Shown: positions 24,266 through 32,967 of the stretch, in pieces
Position numbering within the stretch: the stretch's first letter is position 1
Layout: each line of letters opens with the position of its first letter
Assembly: GCA_965603365.1 (NCBI GenBank)
Contig: CBFDCR010000020.1
Span: forward strand, 1 to 64,000
Length of the DNA stretch: 64,000 nucleotides
From: JAHELQ01 sp965603365
GTDB taxonomy: Bacteria; Acidobacteriota; Aminicenantia; UBA2199
Direction: 5' to 3'
The notes under the pieces: model-generated
Told to the model about the DNA's origin: nothing
Seen by the model: the letters and a program-made list of their open reading frames with translations, nothing else
The model's database searches: none
Position numbers and translations under genes: made by a program

Positions 24266-24772
24266 TTAAGGGCCGATTTTCCAGCCTTCGACTTTGAATA
24301 TATCGATTAATTTTCCTACTTTTAGACCGTAATATTTACAAATATCGGGCATTTTGGGGCCATGGAGATTGCCTGTAAATCTTTCGTAGGTGATGACCAT
24401 TATTTCTGTTTCCCCATCCACATAGGGTAGTATGTTTTGAGCCTCTAATGCCAGGGCAATCACAAAGGGATCGGAAAAGTTTTTATCTGGTTTTTCCGGG
24501 TTGATGAAATTTTTGAATTGGGCCAGGATTAACCTGACCCGCTCCATTACCAACGTGTTTGTTTTGATGAACATCATATCGCAATGTTTCATTACCCAAT
24601 TGAAGAGCTCGTCGTCCCGTTTTTTCAAGTCTTCCTTCACCTCTTCGGTGGCGATTAATCTGCCTTCCTCGACCAGATGGGTGATAAAATCATCCCACAG
24701 GGAGGGGAAGACTTCGTATGAGTATTCCCTATCGAGGTTAATCAGGGCACTGGTGTCGATGCAGTAGATCAT
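24266..24772 (-). CDS. PIN-like toxin of the DUF4411 family
   Basis: A 168-residue protein opening with YCIDTSALINLDREY, the first acidic strand of a PIN-like ribonuclease. A helix with TEEVKEDLKKRDDELFNW holds the middle acidic residues, and NFSDPFVIALALEAQ supplies the later Asp; VITYER follows. This is the DUF4411 layout. Members are encoded beside XRE/ImmA-IrrE proteins and are regarded as toxins that cleave RNA. Here the partner gene ends six bases upstream, and an OLD nuclease starts 25 bases downstream. All conserved acidic positions appear intact. Confidence 0.82.
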   Translation of the reverse strand: MIYCIDTSALINLDREYSYEVFPSLWDDFITHLVEEGRLIATEEVKEDLKKRDDELFNWVMKHCDMMFIKTNTLVMERVRLILAQFKNFINPEKPDKNFSDPFVIALALEAQNILPYVDGETEIMVITYERFTGNLHGPKMPDICKYYGLKVGKLIDIFKVEGWKIGP

Positions 24773-24778
24773 GAGAGG

Positions 24779-25918
24779 TTAGTGGAAGAGCATGTCGGTC
24801 AGACGGGGGTAGTGTTTTAATTGGATACCCAGGATATCCAGTGCCCGGCTGGTCGTGATGGTATTCCCCGATTCTGCCTCCATCACCAGCCCTATGAATT
24901 TTCTACCCTTCTCGGCAAATTGGTTTCTATAAAAGTCTCCGCCTGAATCTCCAGGCAATTTAACCCTTTTCTGGAGTTCACCAAAAGCACGCTGGTAAGA
25001 TCTAAGGTCTATTTTTTTTAAGGCATATAACCTTCTAAGGATGACAAACTGGCTGACCACAAACTTTTTGGATAAATCATTGATCAGGTCAAACAGATTG
25101 GCTTGCGGGGATTCGGCAGCGAATTTCAGGAGTTGTTGGGAGGGGACCAAAAAGTTTCCGGCAAATTCATTGCACAGGTGTTCGGTTTGATCTGGAACTT
25201 TGCTTCGGTATTCAATTTCTTCGGGAATACATATCCCCGATTGATTTAGCAGGATATGGCCATACTCATGAAACAGCGTAAAGATTCGTCCGTTTCGGCT
25301 GTCTTTGGAGTTGATGACAATGACCGGTGGATAGTCCTGGCGAAGGAGTGAAAATCCCCTGACTTCGCTGACTGGCATCGACATCTGGAACACGAAGATC
25401 CCTTGATCTTCCAGATATTGGCGCCAGTTTTTTAAGGCCTCCCAGTTCGTTTCCCATGATAACTGGACGTCAAGGTCTAATTGTCGTATTTCTCTGGCGA
25501 TATTCTCCATAGATTGGGTTTGAAAATCAATTTTTTGGGGAGGCTGGACTGGATAGGCCAACTCTTTCATTAAGTCACGGGCCACCGACTGATACCACCC
25601 AGCCTTCCTGATGGCCAGAATGGATTTCCTGGATAGGGGATAATCCAGACCGATTGGGCCGGGTCTGAAATCTTTCGGCAGGGGAGATTCTTCGGGAATC
25701 TGGGGCATAAAAAAGACGGCCAGGGGGCGTTTATACAGGTTGGCCAGATTGCGCAATTTTGAGATGGTGGGCAGGGCTTCCCCCTCTTCCCACTGTTGAT
25801 AGACCTCGTTTTTGACCGCCGCAGTTTTGGCTGCTTTGTCGATACCTATAGAAAGACTCTCCCTTGCCCAACGCAAGATTGCCCGATTGATAGGTGCCTT
25901 GTAAGAGATCGCATTCAT
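24779..25918 (-). CDS. XRE regulator fused to an ImmA/IrrE zinc peptidase (antitoxin)
   Basis: A 379-residue protein. Residues about 12-70 form an XRE-type helix-turn-helix (LSIGIDKAAKTAAVKNEVYQQWEEGEALPTISKLRNLANLY). The C-terminal half is an ImmA/IrrE metallopeptidase with HEYGH (217-221) and the third zinc-ligand region CNEFAGNFLVP (E251). Such fusions usually autoregulate a toxin-antitoxin operon and may release repression by proteolysis when stressed. It is the first gene of the operon and is six bases from the DUF4411 toxin, a known pairing. This makes an antitoxin or sensor role likely. Confidence 0.88.
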   Translation of the reverse strand: MNAISYKAPINRAILRWARESLSIGIDKAAKTAAVKNEVYQQWEEGEALPTISKLRNLANLYKRPLAVFFMPQIPEESPLPKDFRPGPIGLDYPLSRKSILAIRKAGWYQSVARDLMKELAYPVQPPQKIDFQTQSMENIAREIRQLDLDVQLSWETNWEALKNWRQYLEDQGIFVFQMSMPVSEVRGFSLLRQDYPPVIVINSKDSRNGRIFTLFHEYGHILLNQSGICIPEEIEYRSKVPDQTEHLCNEFAGNFLVPSQQLLKFAAESPQANLFDLINDLSKKFVVSQFVILRRLYALKKIDLRSYQRAFGELQKRVKLPGDSGGDFYRNQFAEKGRKFIGLVMEAESGNTITTSRALDILGIQLKHYPRLTDMLFH

Positions 25919-25984
25919 GAACGCTATCCTTGTTTCATAATAAATTTATAATAAAAGGAACGTTTAGTCAACCCATTTGGCAAT

Positions 25985-26408
25985 AGTGAGATTTTTGGGG
26001 GGGGGTATATTATAGTATGACAAAGAAAATTTGGGATTGTTAAAATGTATGAGTTTAAGAAAGTACAAAAGTTTATGGTTCTGGGATTGGTGGTCTTTTT
26101 TGTTTTTCCCCTGCTTTTCCGGGCGCAGTTCAGACCCCACAGGACGGTTAAAACAGACCTGGTGGTAAAATTGATCTGCAGGGGTTTTAATCCCATGTAA
26201 AGGCCGCAATTTTGGGCATACCAAAGGCACCAAGAAGGTGAGGTTTGGCACTGCCGAGGCTGCCGTGGTTTCCTGGTCCACCACCACTATTGTCGTCACC
26301 GTTCCCTCCCTGTCTCCCGGCACCTACCCGGTCAATATCGAGAAAGACGGCGAAGACGCCTGCTCCGGACTCGATTACCCCGTTCTTTGACATAACAAAG
26401 GCGAGGGG
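25985..26408. repeat. Duplicated block, copy 2 (TIG remnant side)
   Basis: Homologous to 19066-20162: it shares the conserved upstream region with GTATATTATAGTATGA, the first 50 codons of the TIG gene and its last 60 or so codons. It then runs directly into the RNA-ligase 3' end without the 2-kb cassette seen in copy 1. Confidence 0.85.
26045..26390 (+). pseudogene. TIG-protein remnant with the middle deleted
   Basis: The first 51 codons match the intact gene at 19129 (signal segment and TDLVVKLICRGFN). They then end in TAA at the deletion joint near 26197. The last 62 codons of the TIG domain (GRNFGHTKGTKKVRFGTAEA to DYPVL) follow in another frame with a proper TGA. About 225 codons are missing relative to the full copy. 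It cannot make a functional product. Confidence 0.9.
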
Positions 26409-27170
26409 TTAGTCGAATTTGTCCTGGTCTTCGATGTCGTCGCGGCCGGCTTTGTCGTAGTCGTAGATCTCGATCTTTTCTGAGTAGTACCAGTCGAACA
26501 TGTCGCGCCGCAGCTTGGCCATCCAGGTCTTGCCCTCCGCCTTTCGCTTCATATTGTAAAACACCACCCCTTCGGCCATCACCTGGTCATCCCAGCCCAT
26601 CTTGGAAGCCCGCTTGGTGTAGTAGCGGGACTGCAGCCAGTCTTTGAACCAGGAACTCCAGTTGTCGAAGGTGCGGTCGTGGTCGTGAAACGATTTATAG
26701 CGCAGGCTGGAGATGGCCTTCTCAAAAGGATACCATTCGTGGAGGTCCAGTTTGAGGGGATTGGCCTGGACCTTGGGGCCGATCAATTCGCCCGCCTGCT
26801 CGCCGTCCTCTTTGACATAGCCTTTGCCGATGGACATAAAAACGCCTTCCATGATAAAGGTCTTGCCCTTCATGATCTGCAGGGGGTCTATGACGTTGAG
26901 CCGGTTCTGCACCGCCACCAACCTTCCCCCTTTGGTGAGGAGTTTAACATTGGTGCCGTCCAATTTTTCTACCGCAAAGGTTTCGGGATCTTCAAATACC
27001 CAATCGTAGCCGGGATTTACCCGCTCCACCACCAGGTAGGCTTCCGGTGACCGCATGCCCATAGGGCGGCCGAATTTTTTCCACTGCTCCGGGTTCACCT
27101 TAAAGGTCTGGCGGATAAAGGGGCACTGCAATTTCGGAAAATCTGACAATAAAGGCTTCTCTTCGCTCAT
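26409..27170 (-). CDS. ATP-dependent RNA ligase (Rnl2/DUF5565-like)
   Basis: A 253-residue nucleotidyltransferase. Motif I is EKLDGTN, whose lysine (K69 with this start) would carry AMP. Motif Ia-like GGRLVAVQNR follows, motif III is FIMEGVFMS, motif IV is AEGVVFYNM and motif V is KTWMAKLRRDMFDWYY. These are the five motifs of RNA ligases that seal nicked RNA. The start is the second of two adjacent ATGs, with GGAGG upstream. A broken paralogue lies at 22157-22393. Repair of RNA damaged by a ribonuclease such as the nearby PIN toxin is an attractive but unproven role. The promoter side is divergent from an M16 peptidase gene. Confidence 0.85.
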   Translation of the reverse strand: MSEEKPLLSDFPKLQCPFIRQTFKVNPEQWKKFGRPMGMRSPEAYLVVERVNPGYDWVFEDPETFAVEKLDGTNVKLLTKGGRLVAVQNRLNVIDPLQIMKGKTFIMEGVFMSIGKGYVKEDGEQAGELIGPKVQANPLKLDLHEWYPFEKAISSLRYKSFHDHDRTFDNWSSWFKDWLQSRYYTKRASKMGWDDQVMAEGVVFYNMKRKAEGKTWMAKLRRDMFDWYYSEKIEIYDYDKAGRDDIEDQDKFD

Positions 27171-27220
27171 CATTCCTCCACCCCCTATTATACATGAAAT
27201 GGCGCTAAAATTCACCCCAT

Positions 27221-27249
27221 TTGACAAGAGTAAAAGGATTCATTACAAT
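27221..27249 (+). promoter_or_regulatory. Consensus promoter overlapping the M16 start codon region
   Basis: TTGACA (27221-27226), a 17-base spacer, and TACAAT (27244-27249) make a near-perfect sigma-70-type promoter. The -10 box ends eight bases before ATG 27257-27259. Transcription should therefore begin at or within a base or two of that ATG, giving a leaderless mRNA. Confidence 0.65.
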
Positions 27250-27256
27250 GGCGGCG

Positions 27257-28624
27257 ATGAAAAGAAGGCTGAATGGTCTATTTTTCGCTGTGCTGACGGT
27301 GATATTTTTCATTTTGCCCGCTGCTGCCGAGGAAGAGGACGCGGGTTTTAAATATTTTGCCTGTGACAACGGACTGCGGGTGGTGCTGTCCCGGAAGGAT
27401 TTTTTGCCACTGGTAAATATTGCCCTGGCAGTGGATATGGGCTCCAAAAACGAGAGCACCGAGACTAGTGGCCTGGTGCATATCCTGGAACACATGATCC
27501 TGTTCCGGGGCAGCAAATATCACAGCGGCACCTTCCTGGGCGAAGAGATCCGCCGCCGCGGCGGCTATTTTAACGGCCACACCGACCATGACCTGGCCAC
27601 CTTTGAAATTTCCCTGCCGGCGGAACAGGTGGAATTCGGCTTAGAGGTTTTAAAGGAGCTGGTCTTTGATCTGAAGCTGACCCAGGAAGAGTTAGACAAG
27701 GAGAAGGAGATCATCCTGGAGGAGATCCGCAACATCGAGGATGACCCGGATCAGTGGGGGGAGATGCTGGCCCTGCAGCGGCTTTTTAACGGTCACCCCT
27801 ATGGCAGACCCATCTATGGAGAGCCGGACATTATTGCCGGAGCCACGGTTGAAACGGTCCGTTCGTTTTACCGCCGTTACGTTGTTCCCGGCCACTGTGC
27901 CCTGGCCGTGGTGGGCCGGTTTCAGGTGGCCGGGCTGGAGCCGAAAATCAAGGGGATCTTTGGTTCCTTGGGAAAAGGCGAGGAGGCGAAAATCGCCTTC
28001 AAGGAGGCGGCAAGACTAAAGAAGAACGTCGATATGCAAAAGACCATGGATATAGAGAAATCCCACCTGGTCTTTGCCTTTGCCGCACCCCCGTACAATC
28101 ATGACCGTCAACTGGCCATGCGGGTGCTCACCCAGATCCTGGGGGGAGGCATCACCCCCATGCTGGGCAGGGCACTGCGGGATAGACGAAGGCTGGTGGA
28201 GGGCATATCCGTGCGCTACATCATCATGAAGTACGGCGGGGCCGTTATCGTCCACCTGACTTTAGATCAAAAGAATATCCGTACGGCCAAAACCAGGCTG
28301 TTGACATTTTTTAAGGAGGCCACCCGGCTTCGCTATGCCCTCGATGAATATCTGCCGGCACAGCAGCGGTTGGCCTTTGATTACCTGGGGGCGGCCAGGA
28401 ACCAGATCCACTATCGATCGGAAGAGTTCAGGGAGAAAGGCATCAATGCCGCCGTATCTTATGCCCGCTATTTGCTGTTAAACGAGGAACTGGAAAAAGA
28501 GGACTTTTTCCAGAGGCTGGCCGGGATCAGGGCTAAGGATTTAAGAAAGGCGGCTTCCGACTACCTGGCGGGTAAAAAATACGTGATGCTCTCCATTACG
28601 CCGGGGCAGGAAAACAGACGATGA
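27257..28624 (+). CDS. Secreted M16 (pitrilysin-type) zinc peptidase, catalytic subunit
   Basis: With the start at 27257 the protein has 455 residues and begins with a clear signal peptide (KRRLNGLFFAVLTVIFFILPAAA). The inverted zinc motif HxxEH is HILEH (75-79). The downstream metal-ligand region is KEKEIILEEIRNIEDDP. It therefore looks catalytically competent. An in-frame ATG at 27248 lies inside the -10 box and is unlikely to be transcribed. The next gene overlaps by four bases (ATGA) and encodes the inactive partner. M16B enzymes of this sort work as heterodimers degrading peptides in the periplasm. Confidence 0.92.
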   Translation: MKRRLNGLFFAVLTVIFFILPAAAEEEDAGFKYFACDNGLRVVLSRKDFLPLVNIALAVDMGSKNESTETSGLVHILEHMILFRGSKYHSGTFLGEEIRRRGGYFNGHTDHDLATFEISLPAEQVEFGLEVLKELVFDLKLTQEELDKEKEIILEEIRNIEDDPDQWGEMLALQRLFNGHPYGRPIYGEPDIIAGATVETVRSFYRRYVVPGHCALAVVGRFQVAGLEPKIKGIFGSLGKGEEAKIAFKEAARLKKNVDMQKTMDIEKSHLVFAFAAPPYNHDRQLAMRVLTQILGGGITPMLGRALRDRRRLVEGISVRYIIMKYGGAVIVHLTLDQKNIRTAKTRLLTFFKEATRLRYALDEYLPAQQRLAFDYLGAARNQIHYRSEEFREKGINAAVSYARYLLLNEELEKEDFFQRLAGIRAKDLRKAASDYLAGKKYVMLSITPGQENRR

Positions 28625-29928
28625 GAATAAAAGCGCCGGGGCTGTTTATCGTTATCCTGATTTTTTGCCAGGGCCTATCGCCCCAGTCTTTGCCCATATG
28701 GAAAGATCCCCCCCAAAAACTCTTAATCGACGAACATTTCCCCATCGTGTACCAGCAGGATGTGTCGTCACAGATCACCATCGTGCAAATACTGGTCAAG
28801 GGGGGCAAGAAGTGGCAGCCCCTCGGTCTATCGGGCATCGCCTATTTGACCAGCCGGCTGGCCTTAGAACCGCCGGACAGCGGGAAGGTCAGAACCCTAC
28901 TGAAATTGGGCTCCGCCTTTTCCTGGCAGGTGGAGGGCGATTTCGCCCTCATGACCGTCAAGTGCCTCTCCCTACACCTGGAAGAGACCCTGGAGATCAT
29001 GACCGCGATTCTGGCAGATCCCCTCTTTTCCAGTCTCCGCATCGTCCACCTCAAGGAGCAGATGGAATTTCAACAGAAGGGCCAACTGGACGACCCGGCG
29101 GCAGCCGTGAGCCAGGCCGTGACGGATGCCTTCTTCACTGTACCCGGCTACGGCGGTTCGGTCTTCGGCACCGAGGACTCTCTTAAGAGGATCAAGAGAA
29201 AGGATGTGGAAGATTTTTATGAGAAATATTTCAATCGGGCCAACATGGCCGTGGCGGTGACCACCGACCTGGCCGCAGATGAAATCAGGCGCCTGATGAA
29301 GAGCCACTTTGTCAAGATTCCCACCGGAACGCCGCCCCCGGAAGTAACGGCCAAGACGGTGGTCCCGGGGAAAAGAGAGATCGTTATTGTTAGAGAACGG
29401 GAACAGGTGTTGATCGCCTACGCCGCCCCGGTCCCGCCGCTCGACAGGGACAATTTTGTCCTGGCCATGCTGCTGGAGGACCTGTTGGCCAAAGGAGCCG
29501 GTTCGCGCTTGTGGCGGCTGCGGGCAGAGTCGAAGCTGGCCTACACCGTGGATGCCCAACTGAATCAGATGCAAGACGGCGGCACCCTGCAGGTATATTT
29601 AAAGACCGCCCAGGAGAAGAGCCAGACCGCTCTGGCGGCTTTAAAAGAGGAGATGTTGTTGCTCTTTAAAGGCGGGATTAGCGAAGAGGAACTGCAGATG
29701 ACCAAAATTCATACCCGGGCCGACTTTCTCCGCCGCAGCGAGACCAAAGAGAGCCGGGCCTTAAACCTGGCCTTCTTCGAGGCCTGCGGCCTGGGGTACC
29801 GGTTCCTGGAAGATATTTTTAGCGCCCTGGATGCCGTTACCCTCCGGCAGATGAACCGATTTATTAAACAGGTATTGCACCCCGACCGCCTGCTCCTGGT
29901 AACCGCCGGCCCCAGATCCCAACCCTAA
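28621..29928 (+). CDS. M16 peptidase family protein, non-catalytic partner
   Basis: A 435-residue protein with a signal peptide. At the position of HxxEH it reads GLSGIAYLTSRLA, so it cannot bind zinc there. It keeps the substrate-side motif GSRLWRLRAESKLAYTVDAQ (the R/Y pair) that completes the active site of the catalytic partner in M16B heterodimers. The start codon overlaps the stop of the catalytic gene, giving translational coupling and probably 1:1 synthesis. The overall length and fold match the family. Confidence 0.9.
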   Translation: MRIKAPGLFIVILIFCQGLSPQSLPIWKDPPQKLLIDEHFPIVYQQDVSSQITIVQILVKGGKKWQPLGLSGIAYLTSRLALEPPDSGKVRTLLKLGSAFSWQVEGDFALMTVKCLSLHLEETLEIMTAILADPLFSSLRIVHLKEQMEFQQKGQLDDPAAAVSQAVTDAFFTVPGYGGSVFGTEDSLKRIKRKDVEDFYEKYFNRANMAVAVTTDLAADEIRRLMKSHFVKIPTGTPPPEVTAKTVVPGKREIVIVREREQVLIAYAAPVPPLDRDNFVLAMLLEDLLAKGAGSRLWRLRAESKLAYTVDAQLNQMQDGGTLQVYLKTAQEKSQTALAALKEEMLLLFKGGISEEELQMTKIHTRADFLRRSETKESRALNLAFFEACGLGYRFLEDIFSALDAVTLRQMNRFIKQVLHPDRLLLVTAGPRSQP

Positions 29929-30386
29929 ATCCAGATATCTTTCAACAGGGCGGCAATGGTTTCCAGCCCTTTGGCGTCGGTGTCGTCGAAGTCGTTGAGT
30001 CTTTCGCTGTCTACATCCAGCACCGCTTTTAGATTGTGCCGGTGGTCGAAGAGGGGCACCACGATTTCCGAGTTGGCCCGGCCGTCGCAGGCCACATGCC
30101 CGGCAAATTCGTGGACATCGGGCACCACCACCGTCTGTTTTGAGGTGGCAGAGGCGGCACAGACCCCCTTATCCAGCCCCAGCTTCATGCAGGCCGGGGG
30201 GCCCTGGAAGGGGCCCAAGATGAGCCGCTCCTCCTTTAGAAAGTAGAACCCCACCCAGAAGTAGTGGGGGAACCGGCTCTTCAAGATGGCGGCGGTGTTG
30301 GCCAGGGTGGCCACCACATCCACGTGCCGCTTGACCTGGGCCCGCACCTGCCCGGCCGCCCACTTATAAGCTTCCTCTTTTTTCAT
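29925..30386 (-). CDS. msrC: Free methionine-(R)-sulfoxide reductase (fRMsr, GAF domain)
   Basis: A 153-residue single GAF-domain protein. Family signatures include WVGFYFLKEERLILGPFQGPPAC, KGVCAASATSKQTVVVPDV, FAGHVACD and NSEIVVPL. The three catalytic or resolving cysteines are all present (C66, C76, C100). It reduces free methionine-R-sulfoxide in the cytoplasm using thioredoxin. The ATG at 30384-30386 is preferred over an in-frame TTG nine bases upstream. It converges with the M16 pair, overlapping the downstream one by four bases at the stop codons. A 137-base gap separates it from the rhomboid gene. Confidence 0.92.
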   Translation of the reverse strand: MKKEEAYKWAAGQVRAQVKRHVDVVATLANTAAILKSRFPHYFWVGFYFLKEERLILGPFQGPPACMKLGLDKGVCAASATSKQTVVVPDVHEFAGHVACDGRANSEIVVPLFDHRHNLKAVLDVDSERLNDFDDTDAKGLETIAALLKDIWI

Positions 30387-30523
30387 CAAACACAATTCAT
30401 AAGAGCTTCCAGTATTTTGCGATTCTTTTTATTCACTTCCAATGTTTATACCTTCGCCTTACATAGTTTCTCGTCTTTTAAAAAATCACTCAAAATCATT
30501 ATTATTAACAGCTGGCCTGGCGG

Positions 30524-31261
30524 TTACTGGAGGATCTCGATGATGGGGCGCCTGCGATTTTGCCGGTTGTGCCACCATTTGATGAGGAGCAGGCCGATCA
30601 GGAAGCCGCCCACGTGGGCCAGCCAGGCAATACCCTGGCCGCCGAGGTTGAGGAACTGGAAGACAAACCAGACGATCAGGAAGATGAAGGCGGGGATATC
30701 CACGAAGGTAAAAAAGAAAAAAATAAACACCAGGCTGCGCACCCGGGCATTGGGGTAGAGGATCAGGTAGGCGCCCATCACGCCGGAGACCGCACCGCTG
30801 GCCCCGATCACGGGGGTGAGGGAATTAAAATGAAAGAGGATGTGAACCAGACTGGCCCCCAGGCCGCACACCAGGTAGAAGAAGATGAATTTTAGCCTCC
30901 CCAGGTAGTCCTCGATATTGTTGCCGAAGATCCACAAAAACAGCATATTACCCAGCAGGTGCCACAGGGAGCCGTGCATGAACATGGAGTAGAGCAAGGT
31001 GAGAAAGGGAGGAATATCTCGATAGACAAACTCCTTCCGGGGATAGCCGAATTGATCGCTCACCACCCGGTAACCGATGGGTTCGGGAATGCTTTCGAAA
31101 TGGGTAATCTCCCAGGGGATCATGGCGTTTTTTACGATGTGATAATTTAAATCCGTCGCGATCCCCTGATACAAAAATACCACCACATTGATGACGATGA
31201 TGACGATGGTGACATAGGCGGTGCGGCGGGTAGGGTTGTAATCTTTGATGGGAAGCAACAT
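30524..31261 (-). CDS. Rhomboid-family intramembrane serine protease
   Basis: A 245-residue membrane protein with six or seven predicted helices. The catalytic serine is S155 in GASGAVSG and the catalytic histidine is H216 in AHVGGF. The helix-2 motif HGSLWHLLGNM (H96, H101, N105) that shapes the oxyanion hole is present. It is therefore likely to be an active protease that cuts membrane-spanning substrates. The start overlaps the end of glnS by one base, so it is co-transcribed with two tRNA synthetase genes. No functional link is evident. Confidence 0.93.
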   Translation of the reverse strand: MLLPIKDYNPTRRTAYVTIVIIVINVVVFLYQGIATDLNYHIVKNAMIPWEITHFESIPEPIGYRVVSDQFGYPRKEFVYRDIPPFLTLLYSMFMHGSLWHLLGNMLFLWIFGNNIEDYLGRLKFIFFYLVCGLGASLVHILFHFNSLTPVIGASGAVSGVMGAYLILYPNARVRSLVFIFFFFTFVDIPAFIFLIVWFVFQFLNLGGQGIAWLAHVGGFLIGLLLIKWWHNRQNRRRPIIEILQ

Positions 31262-32967
31262 TACTGTTTCTCCATCTTCTTTTCGATCCTGGCCCAGGTA
31301 TCCCGCAGCGGCACGGTGCGGTTGAACACCAATCCCCCGGGCCGGGAATCGGGATCGGCAAAGAAATAGCCTTTGCGCATGAATTGATAGCGGCTGCCCG
31401 GCTTTGCCTCCTTTAGCCCCGGTTCCAACTTGCAGCCGGTCAACACTTCCAGGGAGTCGGGATTTAGGGAATCTTTAAAATCTTCCCCTGCCGCCACCTC
31501 TTCGGGATTCTCCCTGGTAAAGAGGCGGTCGTAGAGCCGCACCTCGGCATCGCCGGCATGGGGGGCGGAGACCCAGTGCAGGGTGCCCTTAACCCGGCGG
31601 CCATCCGGGGCCGAACCGCTTTTGGTGGCCGGGTCATAGGTGCAGTGCAGCTCGGTGATCTCACCGCTGGACTCGTCCTTCACCACCCGCACGCACTTGA
31701 TGATGTAGGCAAATTTCAGGCGGACCTCCCGGCCGGGGGCCAGGCGAAAATACTTTTTGGGGGGATCTTCGCGGAAATCATCTTGCTCGATATATACCAC
31801 CCGGGAAAAGGGAAGTTTCCGGCTGCCCATCGCCAGATCCTCCGGGTTGTTGATGGCATCCAGTTCTTCCACCTGTTCTTCGGGGTAGTTGTCGATAACC
31901 ACCTTGAGGGGACGCAAAACCGCCATGACCCGAACGGCCTTTTGATTGAGCTCTTCCCGCAGGCAGTACTCCAGCAGGGCGGTATCCACCTGGCTGTCGG
32001 CCTTGGCCACACCGATGCGTTCCATGAAGGTGCGGATTGACTCCGGCGTGAATCCCCGGCGCCGCAGACCGGCAATGGTGGGCATGCGGGGGTCGTCCCA
32101 GCCGTCTACACAGCCTCCCTGTACCAGTTCCAGCAGCTTGCGCTTGCTCAGCACGGTGTAATTCATGTTGAGGCGGGCAAACTCGATCTGCCGGGGGCGA
32201 TACTTTACCGGCAGTTTATCCAGGAACCAATCGTAAAGGGGCCGGTGGTCCTCAAACTCCAGGGTGCAGATGGAGTGGGTGATGCCCTCGATAGAATCCG
32301 ACAGGCCGTGGGCAAAGTCGTACATGGGGTAGATACACCATTGGTCAGCGGTGCGGTGGTGGGCGGCGTGCATGATGCGATAGATGACCGGATCCCGCAT
32401 GTTGATGTTGGGCGCGGCCATATCGATCCTGGCCCGCAGCACGTGGGCGCCGTCGGCAAATTCGCCGGCCCGCATCCGCTCAAACAGTTCCAGGTTCTCT
32501 TCGACCGAACGGCTGCGAAAGGGACTCTCCTTGCCCGGTGCGGTCAGCACCCCCCGGTACTCCCGGATCTCCTCGGTACTCAGGCTGCACACGTAGGCAT
32601 CCCCCTGTTTGATCAACTGCAGCGCATATTGGTACAACTGTTCATAGTAGTCGGAGGCATAAAACTCCCGCTCCTGCCAGTCAAAGCCCAGCCAGCGGAC
32701 ATCCTCTTTGATCGACTCCACGTATTCGACTTCCTCTTTGGTGGGGTTGGTGTCGTCAAACCTCAGGTTGCACTTGCCGCCGTATTTCTCGGCTAAGCCG
32801 AAGTTCAGGCAGATGGACTTGGCATGGCCGATGTGGAGATAACCGTTGGGTTCGGGGGGGAACCGGCTGTGGACCCGGCCGTCATTCTTACCGGCGGCCA
32901 GATCCCTCTCGACAATATGTTCAATAAAATTACCCGGAAGGGTGGTATCGTTGACTTGATCTTTCAT
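31261..32967 (-). CDS. glnS: Glutaminyl-tRNA synthetase
   Basis: A 568-residue class I synthetase that charges tRNA-Gln directly. The HIGH motif is HIGH (45-48) within PPEPNGYLHIGHAKS. The KMSKS equivalent is VLSKRKLL. The GlnRS-specific anticodon-binding beta-barrel follows, with a typical NPNSL-like region (SLNPDSLEVLTG). Length and domain order are normal. It overlaps gltX by four bases upstream and the rhomboid gene by one base downstream. Having a true GlnRS means the organism need not depend on the GatCAB transamidation route for Gln-tRNA. Confidence 0.96.
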   Translation of the reverse strand: MKDQVNDTTLPGNFIEHIVERDLAAGKNDGRVHSRFPPEPNGYLHIGHAKSICLNFGLAEKYGGKCNLRFDDTNPTKEEVEYVESIKEDVRWLGFDWQEREFYASDYYEQLYQYALQLIKQGDAYVCSLSTEEIREYRGVLTAPGKESPFRSRSVEENLELFERMRAGEFADGAHVLRARIDMAAPNINMRDPVIYRIMHAAHHRTADQWCIYPMYDFAHGLSDSIEGITHSICTLEFEDHRPLYDWFLDKLPVKYRPRQIEFARLNMNYTVLSKRKLLELVQGGCVDGWDDPRMPTIAGLRRRGFTPESIRTFMERIGVAKADSQVDTALLEYCLREELNQKAVRVMAVLRPLKVVIDNYPEEQVEELDAINNPEDLAMGSRKLPFSRVVYIEQDDFREDPPKKYFRLAPGREVRLKFAYIIKCVRVVKDESSGEITELHCTYDPATKSGSAPDGRRVKGTLHWVSAPHAGDAEVRLYDRLFTRENPEEVAAGEDFKDSLNPDSLEVLTGCKLEPGLKEAKPGSRYQFMRKGYFFADPDSRPGGLVFNRTVPLRDTWARIEKKMEKQ

